IMG/VR virus record: IMGVR_UViG_3300006802_000110
Location: 1 to 57,798 of that record
Direction: 5' to 3' (one strand)
Origin: a virus
DNA: 57,798 nt
Position 1 is the first letter of the stretch; every line of letters starts with the position of its first letter. This document shows positions 6,138-14,140 of the stretch, one piece after another. Below the pieces are notes generated by a model. It ran no database searches. It was not told the origin of the DNA and was given only the letters and a program-made list of their open reading frames with translations. The position numbers and the translations under genes are program-made.

Positions 6138-7466
6138 TTATAACATTATACGTGAACCAATCAACAGATAGTTGAGTGGTTTACCTGAGGCGGGGATCAT
6201 AACCCGATGTGCAGCAGTCATGCCAAAACGTCTGGTGAGTTTGTAGTCCCACGATGAACCGATCATGGCACCAACCGATGAACTGGTGGTCAATCCTGTC
6301 TGTGGGCTATACGAAAGTGGAGAACCGATGACAAATATCTGTGGTGATACGCTAATTCGATCATCCACTTTGATTGGAGACAACATGAGAAACGCAACCG
6401 CAGATGTTGCGAAAACGGTATTGTACCCGTGTTTGGTGATTTCCAACGTACTACCTTTGGTGTACACGTAGTCATTGGTGTAACGCTCAATATAGTTTAC
6501 GACCTCGGCGCTATCAGATACGAGAATGGTTTCACTTTCAGGAATGAACACACTGATTGCCCCCACATTTACACCATAGACGCCAATCTTGGGGTTGGGT
6601 TTGACCCATGTATATCCTACCATCTGTATCAAAATACCTTTGGAATATACGCTGGTACTTGAATACGAAGAGACGCTGTTTAGTTTTCCTTTCTGAAAAT
6701 TCATTTTGGTGTACGACAATGATAACGCACCTTGATCCAACGAGGTAAATATCATTGCTGTTGCGCCGTAACTCTTGTCGCCAATCAACGATGTTTGTGA
6801 CACACCCATCGTAAAAATTTGAGTGATTCCCCCTTCTGGCGTTTGTCCGGTGGTCAAATCAGACGCAACCATGATCGGATTGACACGCCCTTGGGTTTTT
6901 TTCTTGTCATCCTTTTTTTCGTCCTTCTTTTCCTCTTTCTTTTCAGACTTTTCGTCAGATTTATTTTCTGACGATGACTCTGATTTCGATTCTGACGAGG
7001 TTTCCGAACTACTAGAGGAAGGTGTTGATTCGGATGAACTACTTGAACTTGGTGTGGGCGTGCTACTACTGGATGGTGCGGGGACGGATGCAGCCGCACC
7101 GCTTGCTGCAGCTCCAGCCGCAGAACTTGCGGCACTACTTGCCGCAGATGATGCTGCTTGTGCAGCGGCCTGTGTTGCGACCTGAGTGACCACGGGGTTG
7201 TCAACTACCGGACATGGTGTGGTAGCGGTGATCAAATTGATCCACGCTTGTAGTTCTCCGGCGGCCGCCTGTTCGGCAGTAAACACCTTGGATTGATTCC
7301 TGTACATGACGACCACACCGACACCATTCAATGGAAACGTTGCGGTTTGTACGGTCTTCGTACAGGGATCAATCCATGTTTGTACAACAGTTTGTGCGTG
7401 AACTTCGGTGCTGTATGCTAATAACGTAAAGATACATACAACCAATAGCTTATATATACTTTTCAT
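6138..7466 (-). CDS. exported protein, low-complexity linker and probable outer-membrane beta-barrel
   Basis: A 442-residue exported protein. Residues 1-25 are a signal peptide ending VHAQ. A small N-terminal domain (about 26-92) has two Cys (WIDPCTKTV ... TTPCPVV) and an F-T-A-E-Q-A-A-A-G-E motif. A long linker follows: Ala/Ser-rich (95-150), then Lys/Glu/Asp/Ser-rich (150-190). Residues 195-442 alternate polar and hydrophobic residues with many Gly, Ser, Tyr turns, as in a beta-barrel. The gene lies 9 bases downstream of the CsgG-like gene, so the two are probably made together and may act in the outer membrane. The barrel is predicted from residue pattern, not homology. Confidence 0.72.
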   Translation of the reverse strand: MKSIYKLLVVCIFTLLAYSTEVHAQTVVQTWIDPCTKTVQTATFPLNGVGVVVMYRNQSKVFTAEQAAAGELQAWINLITATTPCPVVDNPVVTQVATQAAAQAASSAASSAASSAAGAAASGAAASVPAPSSSSTPTPSSSSSSESTPSSSSSETSSESKSESSSENKSDEKSEKKEEKKDEKKDDKKKTQGRVNPIMVASDLTTGQTPEGGITQIFTMGVSQTSLIGDKSYGATAMIFTSLDQGALSLSYTKMNFQKGKLNSVSSYSSTSVYSKGILIQMVGYTWVKPNPKIGVYGVNVGAISVFIPESETILVSDSAEVVNYIERYTNDYVYTKGSTLEITKHGYNTVFATSAVAFLMLSPIKVDDRISVSPQIFVIGSPLSYSPQTGLTTSSSVGAMIGSSWDYKLTRRFGMTAAHRVMIPASGKPLNYLLIGSRIML

Positions 7467-7475
7467 GTAAATTGT

Positions 7476-8189
7476 TTACTCGTTGGGGAATATATTCTTT
7501 TTGATCATTCGAACAATGATTTTTGCAGTTGCATCCTCCAACGCCTTTTTTGTGGTGGTCCCGATGGTACTTTGATTGAACTTAACTTCACTAAAATTAT
7601 CATCGTTCATCAAGGTCAGTTCACGCACGGTCTTTGCCTCGCCAAGACCTGACCCCGTGAAATAGGCTCCGGTTTCTGCGTCCACAAATTTGATCTGTAG
7701 ACCAAGGCGGGTTACCACGGTGTTCTTGACCCCATCCTTCAGGTTTATCGTTTCATCTTCCGACACCGAAAAATCATATACTTCGGCATATACAAAATAT
7801 CGTGCTAATTTGATCTTGCCACGGCCATCGAGTTTGTTTTCGGTAAACCCGGACTGTGATGCCTGAAACTGCTTGACCATGCGGTTTTTGATTTCGGTCT
7901 TGTCTTCGGTAAACGTAAACCGATTGGTTTCTTCCATGTACTCCACGATGATATTGGTAACACCAAGTCCTACGCGATTGTCCTTAAGTTCGGGATATAG
8001 CGCAAAGACTTCCTCATTAATTCCAACATTCAATAATTGAATTGGAATTTGCTCCCCATCATAATTCATCAGCGAATCGATATTGATTTTTTGTTCGAAT
8101 GACGCTCGATATTCTTCGGTTTTTGTTTTACCTACTTGCGCTGACAAAATTGTTGGAAATAACAGTAATCCGAGTAATAGCTTTTTCAT
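7476..8189 (-). CDS. CsgG-family curli-secretion-like protein
   Basis: A 237-residue exported protein with the layout of CsgG, the outer-membrane secretion channel for curli subunits. Features: a signal peptide (MKKLLLGLLLFPTILSAQ), an R/N-rich helix region with E-E-T-N-R-F-x-F (about 85-95), RYFVYAEVYDFS (about 137-148, the CsgG 'A-D-Y-x-x-x-G-x-V-x-x-F' position) and L-G-L-Q-I-K-F-V-D-A-E-T-G-A-Y-F (about 170-185, the V-D-x-x-T-G strand). The C-terminus is a helix. It lacks the lipobox Cys of Escherichia coli CsgG, so membrane anchoring would differ. Csg genes are known from some aquatic T4-like phages. It is followed by the barrel-like gene at 6138. Confidence 0.72.
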   Translation of the reverse strand: MKKLLLGLLLFPTILSAQVGKTKTEEYRASFEQKINIDSLMNYDGEQIPIQLLNVGINEEVFALYPELKDNRVGLGVTNIIVEYMEETNRFTFTEDKTEIKNRMVKQFQASQSGFTENKLDGRGKIKLARYFVYAEVYDFSVSEDETINLKDGVKNTVVTRLGLQIKFVDAETGAYFTGSGLGEAKTVRELTLMNDDNFSEVKFNQSTIGTTTKKALEDATAKIIVRMIKKNIFPNE

Positions 8190-8192
8190 TGT

Positions 8193-8504
8193 TTATTCGT
8201 CTGAATCGGAATTGGTTAAGGTGAACTCTGCTTGTTCTGCTTTCTTAACCGATGTTGGTGAAAATTGTTCCAATCCAGAAATACCGAATGATCCCAATGA
8301 AATCATCATGAATGAGTTATACACAAATTCATGAATTTCCAATGTTATTCCAAAAACGCCCGTTACGATATCAACAAGTGAGTATATCGTCATGATGGCA
8401 AACGAAAGAAACCCGATAATTGTCTTTTCGTTATAATCGTTGTTATCCTTGAAGATTTGTGAAAAACGTGATAGAAAACCTTCTTGAATTTTCTTGGTAC
8501 TCAT
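8193..8504 (-). CDS. two-span membrane protein
   Basis: A 103-residue membrane protein starting at the ATG at 8504 with GGAGATTAAC upstream. A basic N-terminal cytoplasmic part (about 1-27) precedes two hydrophobic segments (about 29-50, TIIGFLSFAIMTIYSLVDIV, and 60-82, with FMMISLGSFGISGL). A polar, acidic tail follows (ENSDSDE-like). Size and topology would fit a class II holin, and it stands immediately upstream of the CsgG-like gene (3-base gap). No family motif identifies it; a small membrane partner of the secretion-like proteins is equally possible. Confidence 0.65.
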   Translation of the reverse strand: MSTKKIQEGFLSRFSQIFKDNNDYNEKTIIGFLSFAIMTIYSLVDIVTGVFGITLEIHEFVYNSFMMISLGSFGISGLEQFSPTSVKKAEQAEFTLTNSDSDE

Positions 8505-8549
8505 GTTAATCTCCTAATGTATTAGAAAGTAGTTACTTATTTTCTTTGT

Positions 8550-8819
8550 CTACCACTTTGGTTCTGCTTTTGTCCAATCATCCTTTTTCTTTGGTGCAGG
8601 AGCAGGAGTGGCTGATCCACCCCCCGATCCACCCGCCTTGACGTTATTTTCCAAGTTGATAACAACTGGGGCCGGTGCGGTTGCAGCCGGTGGGGGTGTC
8701 GTATCGTCACTCATAAAGTTTTTTGCTACGATACCTGTAATAGCGGTAATAAGGATACTGATCAATCCAATGATTGCATTACGTAATCCGCCGGAACCAC
8801 CTGAATTTTCTTCTGACAT
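8550..8819 (-). CDS. single-span membrane protein with Pro/Ala/Gly-rich tail
   Basis: An 89-residue protein starting at the ATG at 8819 (AGGAGAACAC upstream). After a Gly/Ser-rich N-terminus, one hydrophobic helix spans about residues 12-33 (NAIIGLISILITAITGIVAKNF). The rest is disordered: PPPAATAPAPV, an asparagine-containing section, GGSGGGS and a Lys-rich end (KKKDDWTKAEPKW). The shape, one anchor with a long flexible periplasmic or cytoplasmic tail, suggests a tether. It is in the exported-protein operon between the 122-residue lipoprotein and the two-span membrane protein. Function unknown. Confidence 0.65.
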   Translation of the reverse strand: MSEENSGGSGGLRNAIIGLISILITAITGIVAKNFMSDDTTPPPAATAPAPVVINLENNVKAGGSGGGSATPAPAPKKKDDWTKAEPKW

Positions 8820-8829
8820 ATGTGTTCTC

Positions 8830-9198
8830 CTAATGTTGAATGATTACTGCAACCTTTAACAACCGACCAGTATTGTCCATGAGTACCAAGTCGTATGCTC
8901 CGTTTGGAATATTGGAGTAATCTAATGGAATGGTCATGGTACTGGAGGTTGCGGTAAATCCATAATTGTGTAGAATGGTACCATCAATGTGTGTCAATTG
9001 TAGGCTATACGCTGCTCCAGAGGTCAATGATAATGTGACCGAATATGGGCCTGACGTAATCGGCGATGACACGCTATTGATGTTCATGGTTGTTGATGGG
9101 ATTCCCAAGTCAACTGTTGGTTGTTTGGGGGTCATGGGGCTATCCGATGAACATCCAATGGTGATTACAAGTAACGAGTAGGCTATAAATTTTTTCAT
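8830..9198 (-). CDS. lipoprotein with type IX sorting-domain-like C-terminus
   Basis: A 122-residue lipoprotein. The signal MKKFIAYSLLVITIGC ends in a lipobox-like I-T-I-G-C (Cys16). The mature chain is a small beta-sandwich with a C-terminal pattern resembling the type A type IX secretion sorting domain: H-I-D-G-x-x-L, a central strand, then I-P-N-G-A-Y-D-L-V-L and a last strand ending VIIQH. That domain is normally on non-lipidated, outer-membrane-secreted proteins of Bacteroidota, so the match may only reflect a common fold. Its ATG (9198) overlaps the stop of the cohesin/dockerin-like gene by four bases, implying coupling. Confidence 0.7.
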   Translation of the reverse strand: MKKFIAYSLLVITIGCSSDSPMTPKQPTVDLGIPSTTMNINSVSSPITSGPYSVTLSLTSGAAYSLQLTHIDGTILHNYGFTATSSTMTIPLDYSNIPNGAYDLVLMDNTGRLLKVAVIIQH

Positions 9199-10913
9199 GG
9201 GGTTCCAAAGTAGTTTGCACCAATTAACTTGATGACAGTAGTGTTAAAGTTAATGCCAACTTGATGACCCTTTTCGTTTGTTGCATCCATTGTCGGGTAA
9301 ATCTGAACTGATGTACTTAAATCTACCCCCGATTGTACTGGTGAAAAATATAATTTAAACGGAACCAGTTCGGTACCACGTAAGACGTTCTTTAGATCAC
9401 GATCAACTGCACCAAACCGAATTACGCCGTCTGCGCTCGTGTTGACAAATGATATCCAACTTGGCGTATTTACTTCTATTTTCTCAAATTTTACTTTAGT
9501 TACATCGTATTTGATTTCGAATTGTAATCCGGTAAGATATACGTTCTTTGTATCAACAGTAAAAGGAATGGTGATGTTGTCGTTCGTCACTACAACGTTT
9601 TTGAGGGTAACATCAATACTACTTTCTCCCGGCACCACAAAATCACCCATTACAATACTTGCGGCCGGTTGTTGGTCTGTGACCAGTGACGAGTGTGAAA
9701 GATTTACGTCACCTTTCAACACATACTTTAGAATTATATTCTGGTCCGTGGTTGTTGTTTTTAGTTGTACGTGATATGGGTTGGCGTATGACTTCCACGT
9801 GGTAAATCCAAGAGTGTCATATGTCTCTCCACGTAAGGTGGGAATGCTGACGTAGCAGCCTTCTCCGCACTCCACCGGCGGTCTGACGATGGTATCCAAT
9901 CCGACTACTGCGTTAAACAGCTTTTGTACGTCACCACCATCAAATTGACCATTGTTATTGACATCGGCTGCCCAGTATTTAATACCCTTGTCAATGTTTT
10001 CGTTCTTGTAGGTTTGATCAAGATTTTGTGTGATGAACTCTTGAACTGCGGTAGTATAGTCGGATATTGTGACTGATGATCGGCTTAATGCAGCCACACT
10101 ATCTGCTGGAATCATTAACCGCAATCGATACCACGAATTTTGTTGAAGTTGTTGTGCAAATCCAAATGATCCGTTTCCACCCACGCCAGTATTCGCTACT
10201 TCGGTGGGTGATACTGCGGTATCCGTCACCGATAACCGCATCATTGACTGTAGGTTTGTGGAAACATTGGTACCGTGCTTGACTTGACCAGACACAAGAT
10301 TGTTGGAGCCGGGGGCGAGTTCAATCCACACGCCCTTTGGTCCCACATTTTGCGTGTTTGTCATGGTGTTGCCCACGGCATCATATCCAACACCAAAGTT
10401 CATGTACACAGAGTCATACGGGAACCCTGCCGTGGTGTTTGTGATTTTAAATCGTAGTTTAATATAGGTTGCTTGTTCGAGGTTGGCAGAATTGGCAACG
10501 TTTACCATGATTCTATTGATAGCATGATAGGGAACCGTGGTCGCATTGCAGGTATACGAAGCTTGCATCCAGTTCGTATATCCATTTGTTGTGGTATTTT
10601 GTGTGGTTCTGTTGAATTTACAATTTGGATAATAGTTGTTGACCGTATTAAACGATGCGTTTGCGGGAATGCCGGGACCGCGATCAATACTGATAAGTTG
10701 GATTGCGTCTTTTTGATGTTGAAAATCAAAGTATACGGAACGAATATTGGTAAAGTTGGGATTGAGTTTGACTTCCATTTCTACCGTATCGTTTTTTGCA
10801 ATTGCACCTCCATGAATATCGGTTGTAACGACATTACTCCCCCACCAAAGGGCGGCTTGCGCTTCTGCTTTTACTGGTAAGAGTAAAAGTAACGCAATAA
10901 GAATTTTTTTCAT
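9195..10913 (-). CDS. secreted protein with cohesin-like domains and a dockerin-like motif
   Basis: A 572-residue exported protein (signal peptide MKKILIALLLLLPVKAEAQ). The N-terminal region (about 25-190) is beta-rich and resembles a cohesin-type sandwich (VYFDFQHQKDAIQL). Residues about 305-335 hold an EF-hand/dockerin-like calcium loop, A-D-V-N-N-N-G-Q-F-D-G-G-D-V, followed by a helix. The C-terminal region (about 430-560) again looks like a cohesin domain (L-T-G-L-Q-F-E-I-K-Y-D, then an F-G-A-V-D segment). Cohesin and dockerin bind each other in cellulosome-type assemblies, so this chain could self-assemble at the cell surface. There is no lipobox. It is translationally linked to the downstream lipoprotein. 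Confidence 0.7.
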   Translation of the reverse strand: MKKILIALLLLLPVKAEAQAALWWGSNVVTTDIHGGAIAKNDTVEMEVKLNPNFTNIRSVYFDFQHQKDAIQLISIDRGPGIPANASFNTVNNYYPNCKFNRTTQNTTTNGYTNWMQASYTCNATTVPYHAINRIMVNVANSANLEQATYIKLRFKITNTTAGFPYDSVYMNFGVGYDAVGNTMTNTQNVGPKGVWIELAPGSNNLVSGQVKHGTNVSTNLQSMMRLSVTDTAVSPTEVANTGVGGNGSFGFAQQLQQNSWYRLRLMIPADSVAALSRSSVTISDYTTAVQEFITQNLDQTYKNENIDKGIKYWAADVNNNGQFDGGDVQKLFNAVVGLDTIVRPPVECGEGCYVSIPTLRGETYDTLGFTTWKSYANPYHVQLKTTTTDQNIILKYVLKGDVNLSHSSLVTDQQPAASIVMGDFVVPGESSIDVTLKNVVVTNDNITIPFTVDTKNVYLTGLQFEIKYDVTKVKFEKIEVNTPSWISFVNTSADGVIRFGAVDRDLKNVLRGTELVPFKLYFSPVQSGVDLSTSVQIYPTMDATNEKGHQVGINFNTTVIKLIGANYFGTP

Positions 10914-10914
10914 A

Positions 10915-11400
10915 TCACTCCGTTAGTTTGTTAATGAGGCTCCCACACGCTTTTTTGAGGGCGTTGGAAAGACTGGTTTGGTTGAATTTACCACCTTCAT
11001 CAATTAGCAAGGTAGACATAGAAATTTCAGAAGAACTTTCTTCTACAACCACGGGTTTCCCCTTCTTACCATTAACAACCATTGTTCCACGCAACCGAAT
11101 AACCACTGTTTCTGCGTTTGAATGGAACACGGAAATGTTTCGTTTTGTTGTTAGTGCATCCAAAAAAATGATTTCGACTTGCAATCGGTTTGGAGATGAT
11201 GGATCAAGTGTGTATTCTTTTTCGGACAAAAATTCTTCCAGAATGTTCTTGACCCCAAATTCCAATCCGCGATTTCCTGCTACGGGACCAATCTGAACTA
11301 GATTGGTCACTTTTTCAACTGATATTGTGTTATCTTGTGCACGTGCGGGTGTAACCATTACCAGTGTTATGCACACTAGGGCAATAAAAAGGTTCCTCAT
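10915..11400 (-). CDS. exported protein of LpoB/YajG-like type, unknown function
   Basis: A 161-residue exported protein with signal peptide MRNLFIALVCITLVMVTPARAQ. The mature part begins with a short strand, a helix (GLEFGVKNILEEFL), then paired strands (R-L-Q-V-E-I-I-F-L-D and V-V-I-R-L-R-G-T-M-V-V) and a C-terminal helix ending INKLTE. This alternation resembles small periplasmic proteins of the YajG/LpoB fold, in the same broad group as CsgG's periplasmic domain, but no diagnostic motif is present. The stop is one base from the ATG of the secreted cohesin/dockerin-like gene, so the two are one unit. Confidence 0.65.
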   Translation of the reverse strand: MRNLFIALVCITLVMVTPARAQDNTISVEKVTNLVQIGPVAGNRGLEFGVKNILEEFLSEKEYTLDPSSPNRLQVEIIFLDALTTKRNISVFHSNAETVVIRLRGTMVVNGKKGKPVVVEESSSEISMSTLLIDEGGKFNQTSLSNALKKACGSLINKLTE

Positions 11401-11462
11401 AAAATCTCCGATAGTAACGTAGACTTTACTAGAACCTTACTTTTTGCTATCAGTAATCAATT

Positions 11463-12062
11463 TTATGCAAGAACTGAATGGAATTCCTTGAAGTGCTTGA
11501 TGCGGTCTGGAAGTCCGATGGTACCACCGTTGACTTTCTTGGTGATTGCGGTGACATCTACATCGGTTGCGCCCTTGTCGGCCAGAGCGTTCAATCCACG
11601 AGAGTTCCAGAACCATGCTGCGGAGAGAAGTGGATATTTTGTTGCTACCAAATCGGGGGTGTCCACGATGCTTTCAGGAACAACCTTGTCAAATGCTACG
11701 TAGTTGTCCTTACCCGTTAATTGGATATATCCCCGACCACGATACTTGAATCCTTCGCCCGAAGCTTCTGGCCCGTTGCCCATCCGACCACCATAGACTA
11801 AGTTGGCAATCTTTTCGGGTTTCCGTGCATATTCATTTGCCTTTGCTTCGGTAGGGAAATATTTCTTAAAAATACTCAACAATCCTTGTGCGCCATAGTT
11901 CAAATTTTCGTTGACTGCCTTGAAGTTTCCACTTTCATGACCACATTGTGCAAGGAAGTGTGCAAGGCGAAGGGGGGTGTTGATTTGGAACTTTTCCATG
12001 ACGCCGGGAATTTGAGCGATAACTGCATCTGGTACGTGTCCCTTCAACTTATTGATATCCAT
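11463..12062 (-). CDS. GH19 chitinase-like endolysin
   Basis: A 199-residue glycoside hydrolase family 19 protein, the type used by many phages as peptidoglycan-cleaving endolysin. Key marks: L-A-Q-C-G-H-E-S-G-N-F (catalytic Glu in HES, about residue 45), a second Glu in V-N-E-N-L-N-Y, and the GH19 signature G-R-G-Y-I-Q-L-T-G-K-D-N-Y (about 108-120). C-terminal motifs A-A-W-F-W and D-R-I-K-H-F are also typical. No signal peptide, so it needs a holin or another export route. The start is the ATG at 12062 with GGAGAGG upstream; a TTG further up is less likely. Confidence 0.93.
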   Translation of the reverse strand: MDINKLKGHVPDAVIAQIPGVMEKFQINTPLRLAHFLAQCGHESGNFKAVNENLNYGAQGLLSIFKKYFPTEAKANEYARKPEKIANLVYGGRMGNGPEASGEGFKYRGRGYIQLTGKDNYVAFDKVVPESIVDTPDLVATKYPLLSAAWFWNSRGLNALADKGATDVDVTAITKKVNGGTIGLPDRIKHFKEFHSVLA

Positions 12063-12078
12063 GATCCTCTCCAATTAG

Positions 12079-12723
12079 TTAGCGATTAAAACGAAACCCA
12101 CTAATTTTTGTAACGCTATCTAATGAAACTCGGTGCAGTTCAAACGATGCACTTCTTTGCGAGACGTTCGGAAACACATATGCTTCAGTGGTGTTGGAAA
12201 ACTGTAACACTTTCCAACAATGTGTGGGAATCGCAACCCGTTTAATCTTTCCAGCATCTCCAACGCATCCCGCACGAATATGAACGGAGTCTTTTTCAAG
12301 AGCCAATGCCCGTGTTCTGTCCTCCAACATCTTCCATTGACCACGATTCAGACCGGGGTATTGTGGCGCCATATTGGTAAAGTAGAAACTTTCATCCATG
12401 TCGGATTGGTTGCAACGTGCGTCTGCTGCGGGAGAAATATGCCCTCTGTCAAATCCCGATCCCTTGTAATCGTCATCGATGTTACTTGCATCCGGTATTT
12501 TGGGGTCAGGAAGAAACTTGTCACCACGTTTTGCGCCGACACTGCACGTTAATTCACGTTTCGTGGTAGACCATTCAACCAACACGGGATATCGCTTACT
12601 GACCGAAAATACTGTCGTATAGTTGTGATGTACTATCCGTACCGTATCCTGTGCGAATATGAATGATGGTGAGAGAATTAGTATCAGCCACGTTAACAGT
12701 ACCGCGGGCTTCCTATAATTCAT
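12079..12723 (-). CDS. secreted DNA/RNA non-specific endonuclease (DRGH family)
   Basis: A 214-residue exported nuclease of the NUC1/EndA-type beta-beta-alpha-metal family. A signal peptide (MNYRKPAVLLTWLILILSPSFIFA|Q) precedes the catalytic motif F-D-R-G-H-I-S-P-A-A-D (about 113-123, His as general base). The metal-binding Asn lies in Y-F-T-N-M-A-P-Q, and a conserved N-R-G-Q-W follows. The start is the ATG at 12723 (AGAGATTA upstream); the frame extends 33 codons up but without signal features. Export suggests it acts in the periplasm or after lysis, perhaps degrading DNA of host or competitors. It lies directly upstream of the GH19 gene. Confidence 0.92.
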   Translation of the reverse strand: MNYRKPAVLLTWLILILSPSFIFAQDTVRIVHHNYTTVFSVSKRYPVLVEWSTTKRELTCSVGAKRGDKFLPDPKIPDASNIDDDYKGSGFDRGHISPAADARCNQSDMDESFYFTNMAPQYPGLNRGQWKMLEDRTRALALEKDSVHIRAGCVGDAGKIKRVAIPTHCWKVLQFSNTTEAYVFPNVSQRSASFELHRVSLDSVTKISGFRFNR

Positions 12724-12843
12724 ATTAATCTCTATGGGGGTATAATAAAAAATAGGTTTCGTTCGTGTAGACACAAAACCTATCTCGTATATAAGTAGTG
12801 TTTTTGTTTCGTTTTCGTTCACATAATATTATCGTTAAAAAAT

Positions 12844-12915
12844 CGTCCCTCCTTGATTCGAACAAGGCGCCTCAGTCTTATCAGGACTGCGCTCTAACCA
12901 AATGAGCTAAGGGAC
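12844..12915 (-). tRNA. tRNA-Ile(GAT)
   Basis: Acceptor GTCCCTT pairs with GAGGGAC (last pair T.G), anticodon stem CAGTC/GACTG with loop CTGATAA gives GAT. D arm GCTC...GAGC and T arm CCTTG-TTCGAAT-CAAGG are standard. It is three bases from tRNA-Tyr. No CCA encoded. Confidence 0.93.
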
Positions 12916-12918
12916 GTA

Positions 12919-13000
12919 TGGGAGCAGAAGGACTCGAACCTCCGAAGCCGTGAGGCGGTTGATTTACAGTCAACAGCAATTGCCGCTATGCGATACTCCC
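12919..13000 (-). tRNA. tRNA-Tyr(GTA)
   Basis: Acceptor GGGAGTA pairs with TGCTCCC, discriminator A. Anticodon stem GTTGA/TCAAC with loop CTGTAAA gives GTA. The long variable arm (GCC...GGC type) is that of class II tRNA-Tyr. Its first base coincides with the last base of the upstream gene's stop codon. Confidence 0.93.
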
Positions 13001-13248
13001 TAACTATTACTTTTTTTTGTCCACAGATAATCAAGAATGAAGTACCACACACCATTAATACATGGTTCAATCAATGCATCTGCTGCAGCCAATCCCCAAT
13101 CCGCACCAGTGATCAGGGTATTAGAGGTCATCGCAATTATGATGTGACCGATGGTGTAAATAATGGTACGCACAATTCGCGCATCATTTCCTACACTAAA
13201 AATTTGTTTAACGACTCTAAACACACCGTGTGTAAATTCTGTGATCAT
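13000..13248 (-). CDS. DUF2061-type small membrane protein
   Basis: An 82-residue inner-membrane protein resembling DUF2061 proteins: R-x-x-R-T-I-I-Y-T-I-G-H (start of helix 1), a turn with T-G-A-D-W-G-L-A-A-A, then a second helix with A-L-I-E-P-C-I-N-G-V-W-Y and a C-terminal D-Y-L-W. The two hydrophobic segments are about 27-45 and 50-72. The ATG at 13248 has AGGGGTTTAT upstream; that RBS lies in the 46-bp copy shared with 14370-14416, just past tRNA-His. The stop codon shares one base with tRNA-Tyr. Cellular role is not known for the family. Confidence 0.78.
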   Translation of the reverse strand: MITEFTHGVFRVVKQIFSVGNDARIVRTIIYTIGHIIIAMTSNTLITGADWGLAAADALIEPCINGVWYFILDYLWTKKSNS

Positions 13249-13290
13249 ATAAACCCCTGAGTAGCGGGGGCGGGACTCGAACCCGCGACC
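13245..13290. repeat. copy A of a duplicated tRNA 3' half plus RBS
   Basis: 46 bases nearly identical (one substitution and one 1-base gap) to 14370-14416. The unit spans the start codon and RBS of a small membrane-protein gene and the T arm and 3' acceptor strand of a tRNA (His here, Met at the other copy). Confidence 0.85.
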
Positions 13291-13334
13291 CGCGGAACCA
13301 CAATCCGCTGCTCTGCCAACTGAGCTATGTCAGC
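13262..13334 (-). tRNA. tRNA-His(GTG), acceptor stem broken
   Basis: The D arm (GCTC...GAGC), anticodon arm GCGGA-TTGTGGT-TCCGC (anticodon GTG) and T arm GCGGG-TTCGAGT-CCCGC are intact. The 5' acceptor strand GCTGACA does not pair with the 3' strand CCCCGCT (four of seven positions mismatch). The 3' half is the same sequence as in tRNA-Met 1.1 kb away. It may be a chimera and non-functional, unless repaired after transcription. Confidence 0.7.
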
Positions 13335-13336
13335 AA

Positions 13337-14140
13337 CTACAACTTTAGTTTCTTACCGATTTTCTTCATTTCCTTACCTGCACGTTTACCTGTATTTTCT
13401 ATTGCCTTACCCGTGTCTTTGGCGGTATCTACTACATTATTTACCGTCTTTTCAGTTTCTTTTGCCACGGTGTTTGCGGTATCAACCACGACAGTTTGCA
13501 CAGGTTTTGTATCCACACTTACCGATGCATCCACATCCACACCCATTAGTAGAGCCAGTTCACCATCCACACCCACGGTGGCAACACCATTATCCATAGT
13601 GGCACCACCACCAACTTCGGCACCCACTTGCGCACCAACAGATACTCCTGCTCCTGCTTGCGCTCCGTTACCATGTTCATCATAGGTGCTATTGGATACT
13701 CCCACTCCAACAGATGCTCCTGCTATGGCACCAGCATGCCCTTCGGCGCCATCCATTCCAACTTGACCGCTGGCACCCACATAAGCTTTGGCTTCTGCTC
13801 CTGCGGTTACTTGTGTGGTGTTGGTTACACCACCATATTGTACTGAATTGGATGCACCCACTTCAGTTGATGCTCCCACTTCTGCGTGTGTGTCCACGGT
13901 GGCGTTTCTACCATCCCATCCAGCTGAAGTTGTTGCTTCGGCATGAACTTCTGCGTCAGCATGAGCTTCTTGGGAGATGGTGACATCACCAACTTGATTG
14001 GAGTTTTCTACACCAACGTGAACTTCTGCTCCTGCTTCCACACCTGCACTAACTGATGTGTTGGTGACTTCCGTACCCGCGGATGCTCCTACTGATGCTC
14101 CAGCATTTTCGTTTCCTACCGACTTGTTTACTTCTGTCAT
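13337..14140 (-). CDS. Ala/Gly/Val-repeat protein with Lys-rich amphipathic tail
   Basis: A 267-residue protein of very biased composition, no known family. Residues about 10-195 are built of loose repeats such as G-A-S-V-G-A-S-A-G and A-G-V-E-A-G-A-E-V-H-V-G-V, in which every other residue tends to be small or hydrophobic. There are many Ala, Gly, Val, Thr and acidic residues but few aromatics. From about 205 a Thr/Val/Lys helix-forming part follows (T-V-N-N-V-V-D-T-A-K-D-T-G-K) ending in a basic amphipathic tail (KEMKKIGKKLKL). A beta-solenoid, amyloid-like or LEA-like protein can be imagined. No signal peptide. Start ATG at 14140 overlaps the end of the gene at 14137. Confidence 0.68.
   Translation of the reverse strand: MTEVNKSVGNENAGASVGASAGTEVTNTSVSAGVEAGAEVHVGVENSNQVGDVTISQEAHADAEVHAEATTSAGWDGRNATVDTHAEVGASTEVGASNSVQYGGVTNTTQVTAGAEAKAYVGASGQVGMDGAEGHAGAIAGASVGVGVSNSTYDEHGNGAQAGAGVSVGAQVGAEVGGGATMDNGVATVGVDGELALLMGVDVDASVSVDTKPVQTVVVDTANTVAKETEKTVNNVVDTAKDTGKAIENTGKRAGKEMKKIGKKLKL

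Noticed and set aside
6823-7185. Plus-strand frame with Asp/Ser/Ala-rich translation over the 6138-7466 gene.
   Set aside because: Antisense of the low-complexity linker of an exported protein; no RBS or promoter and composition mirrors the linker.
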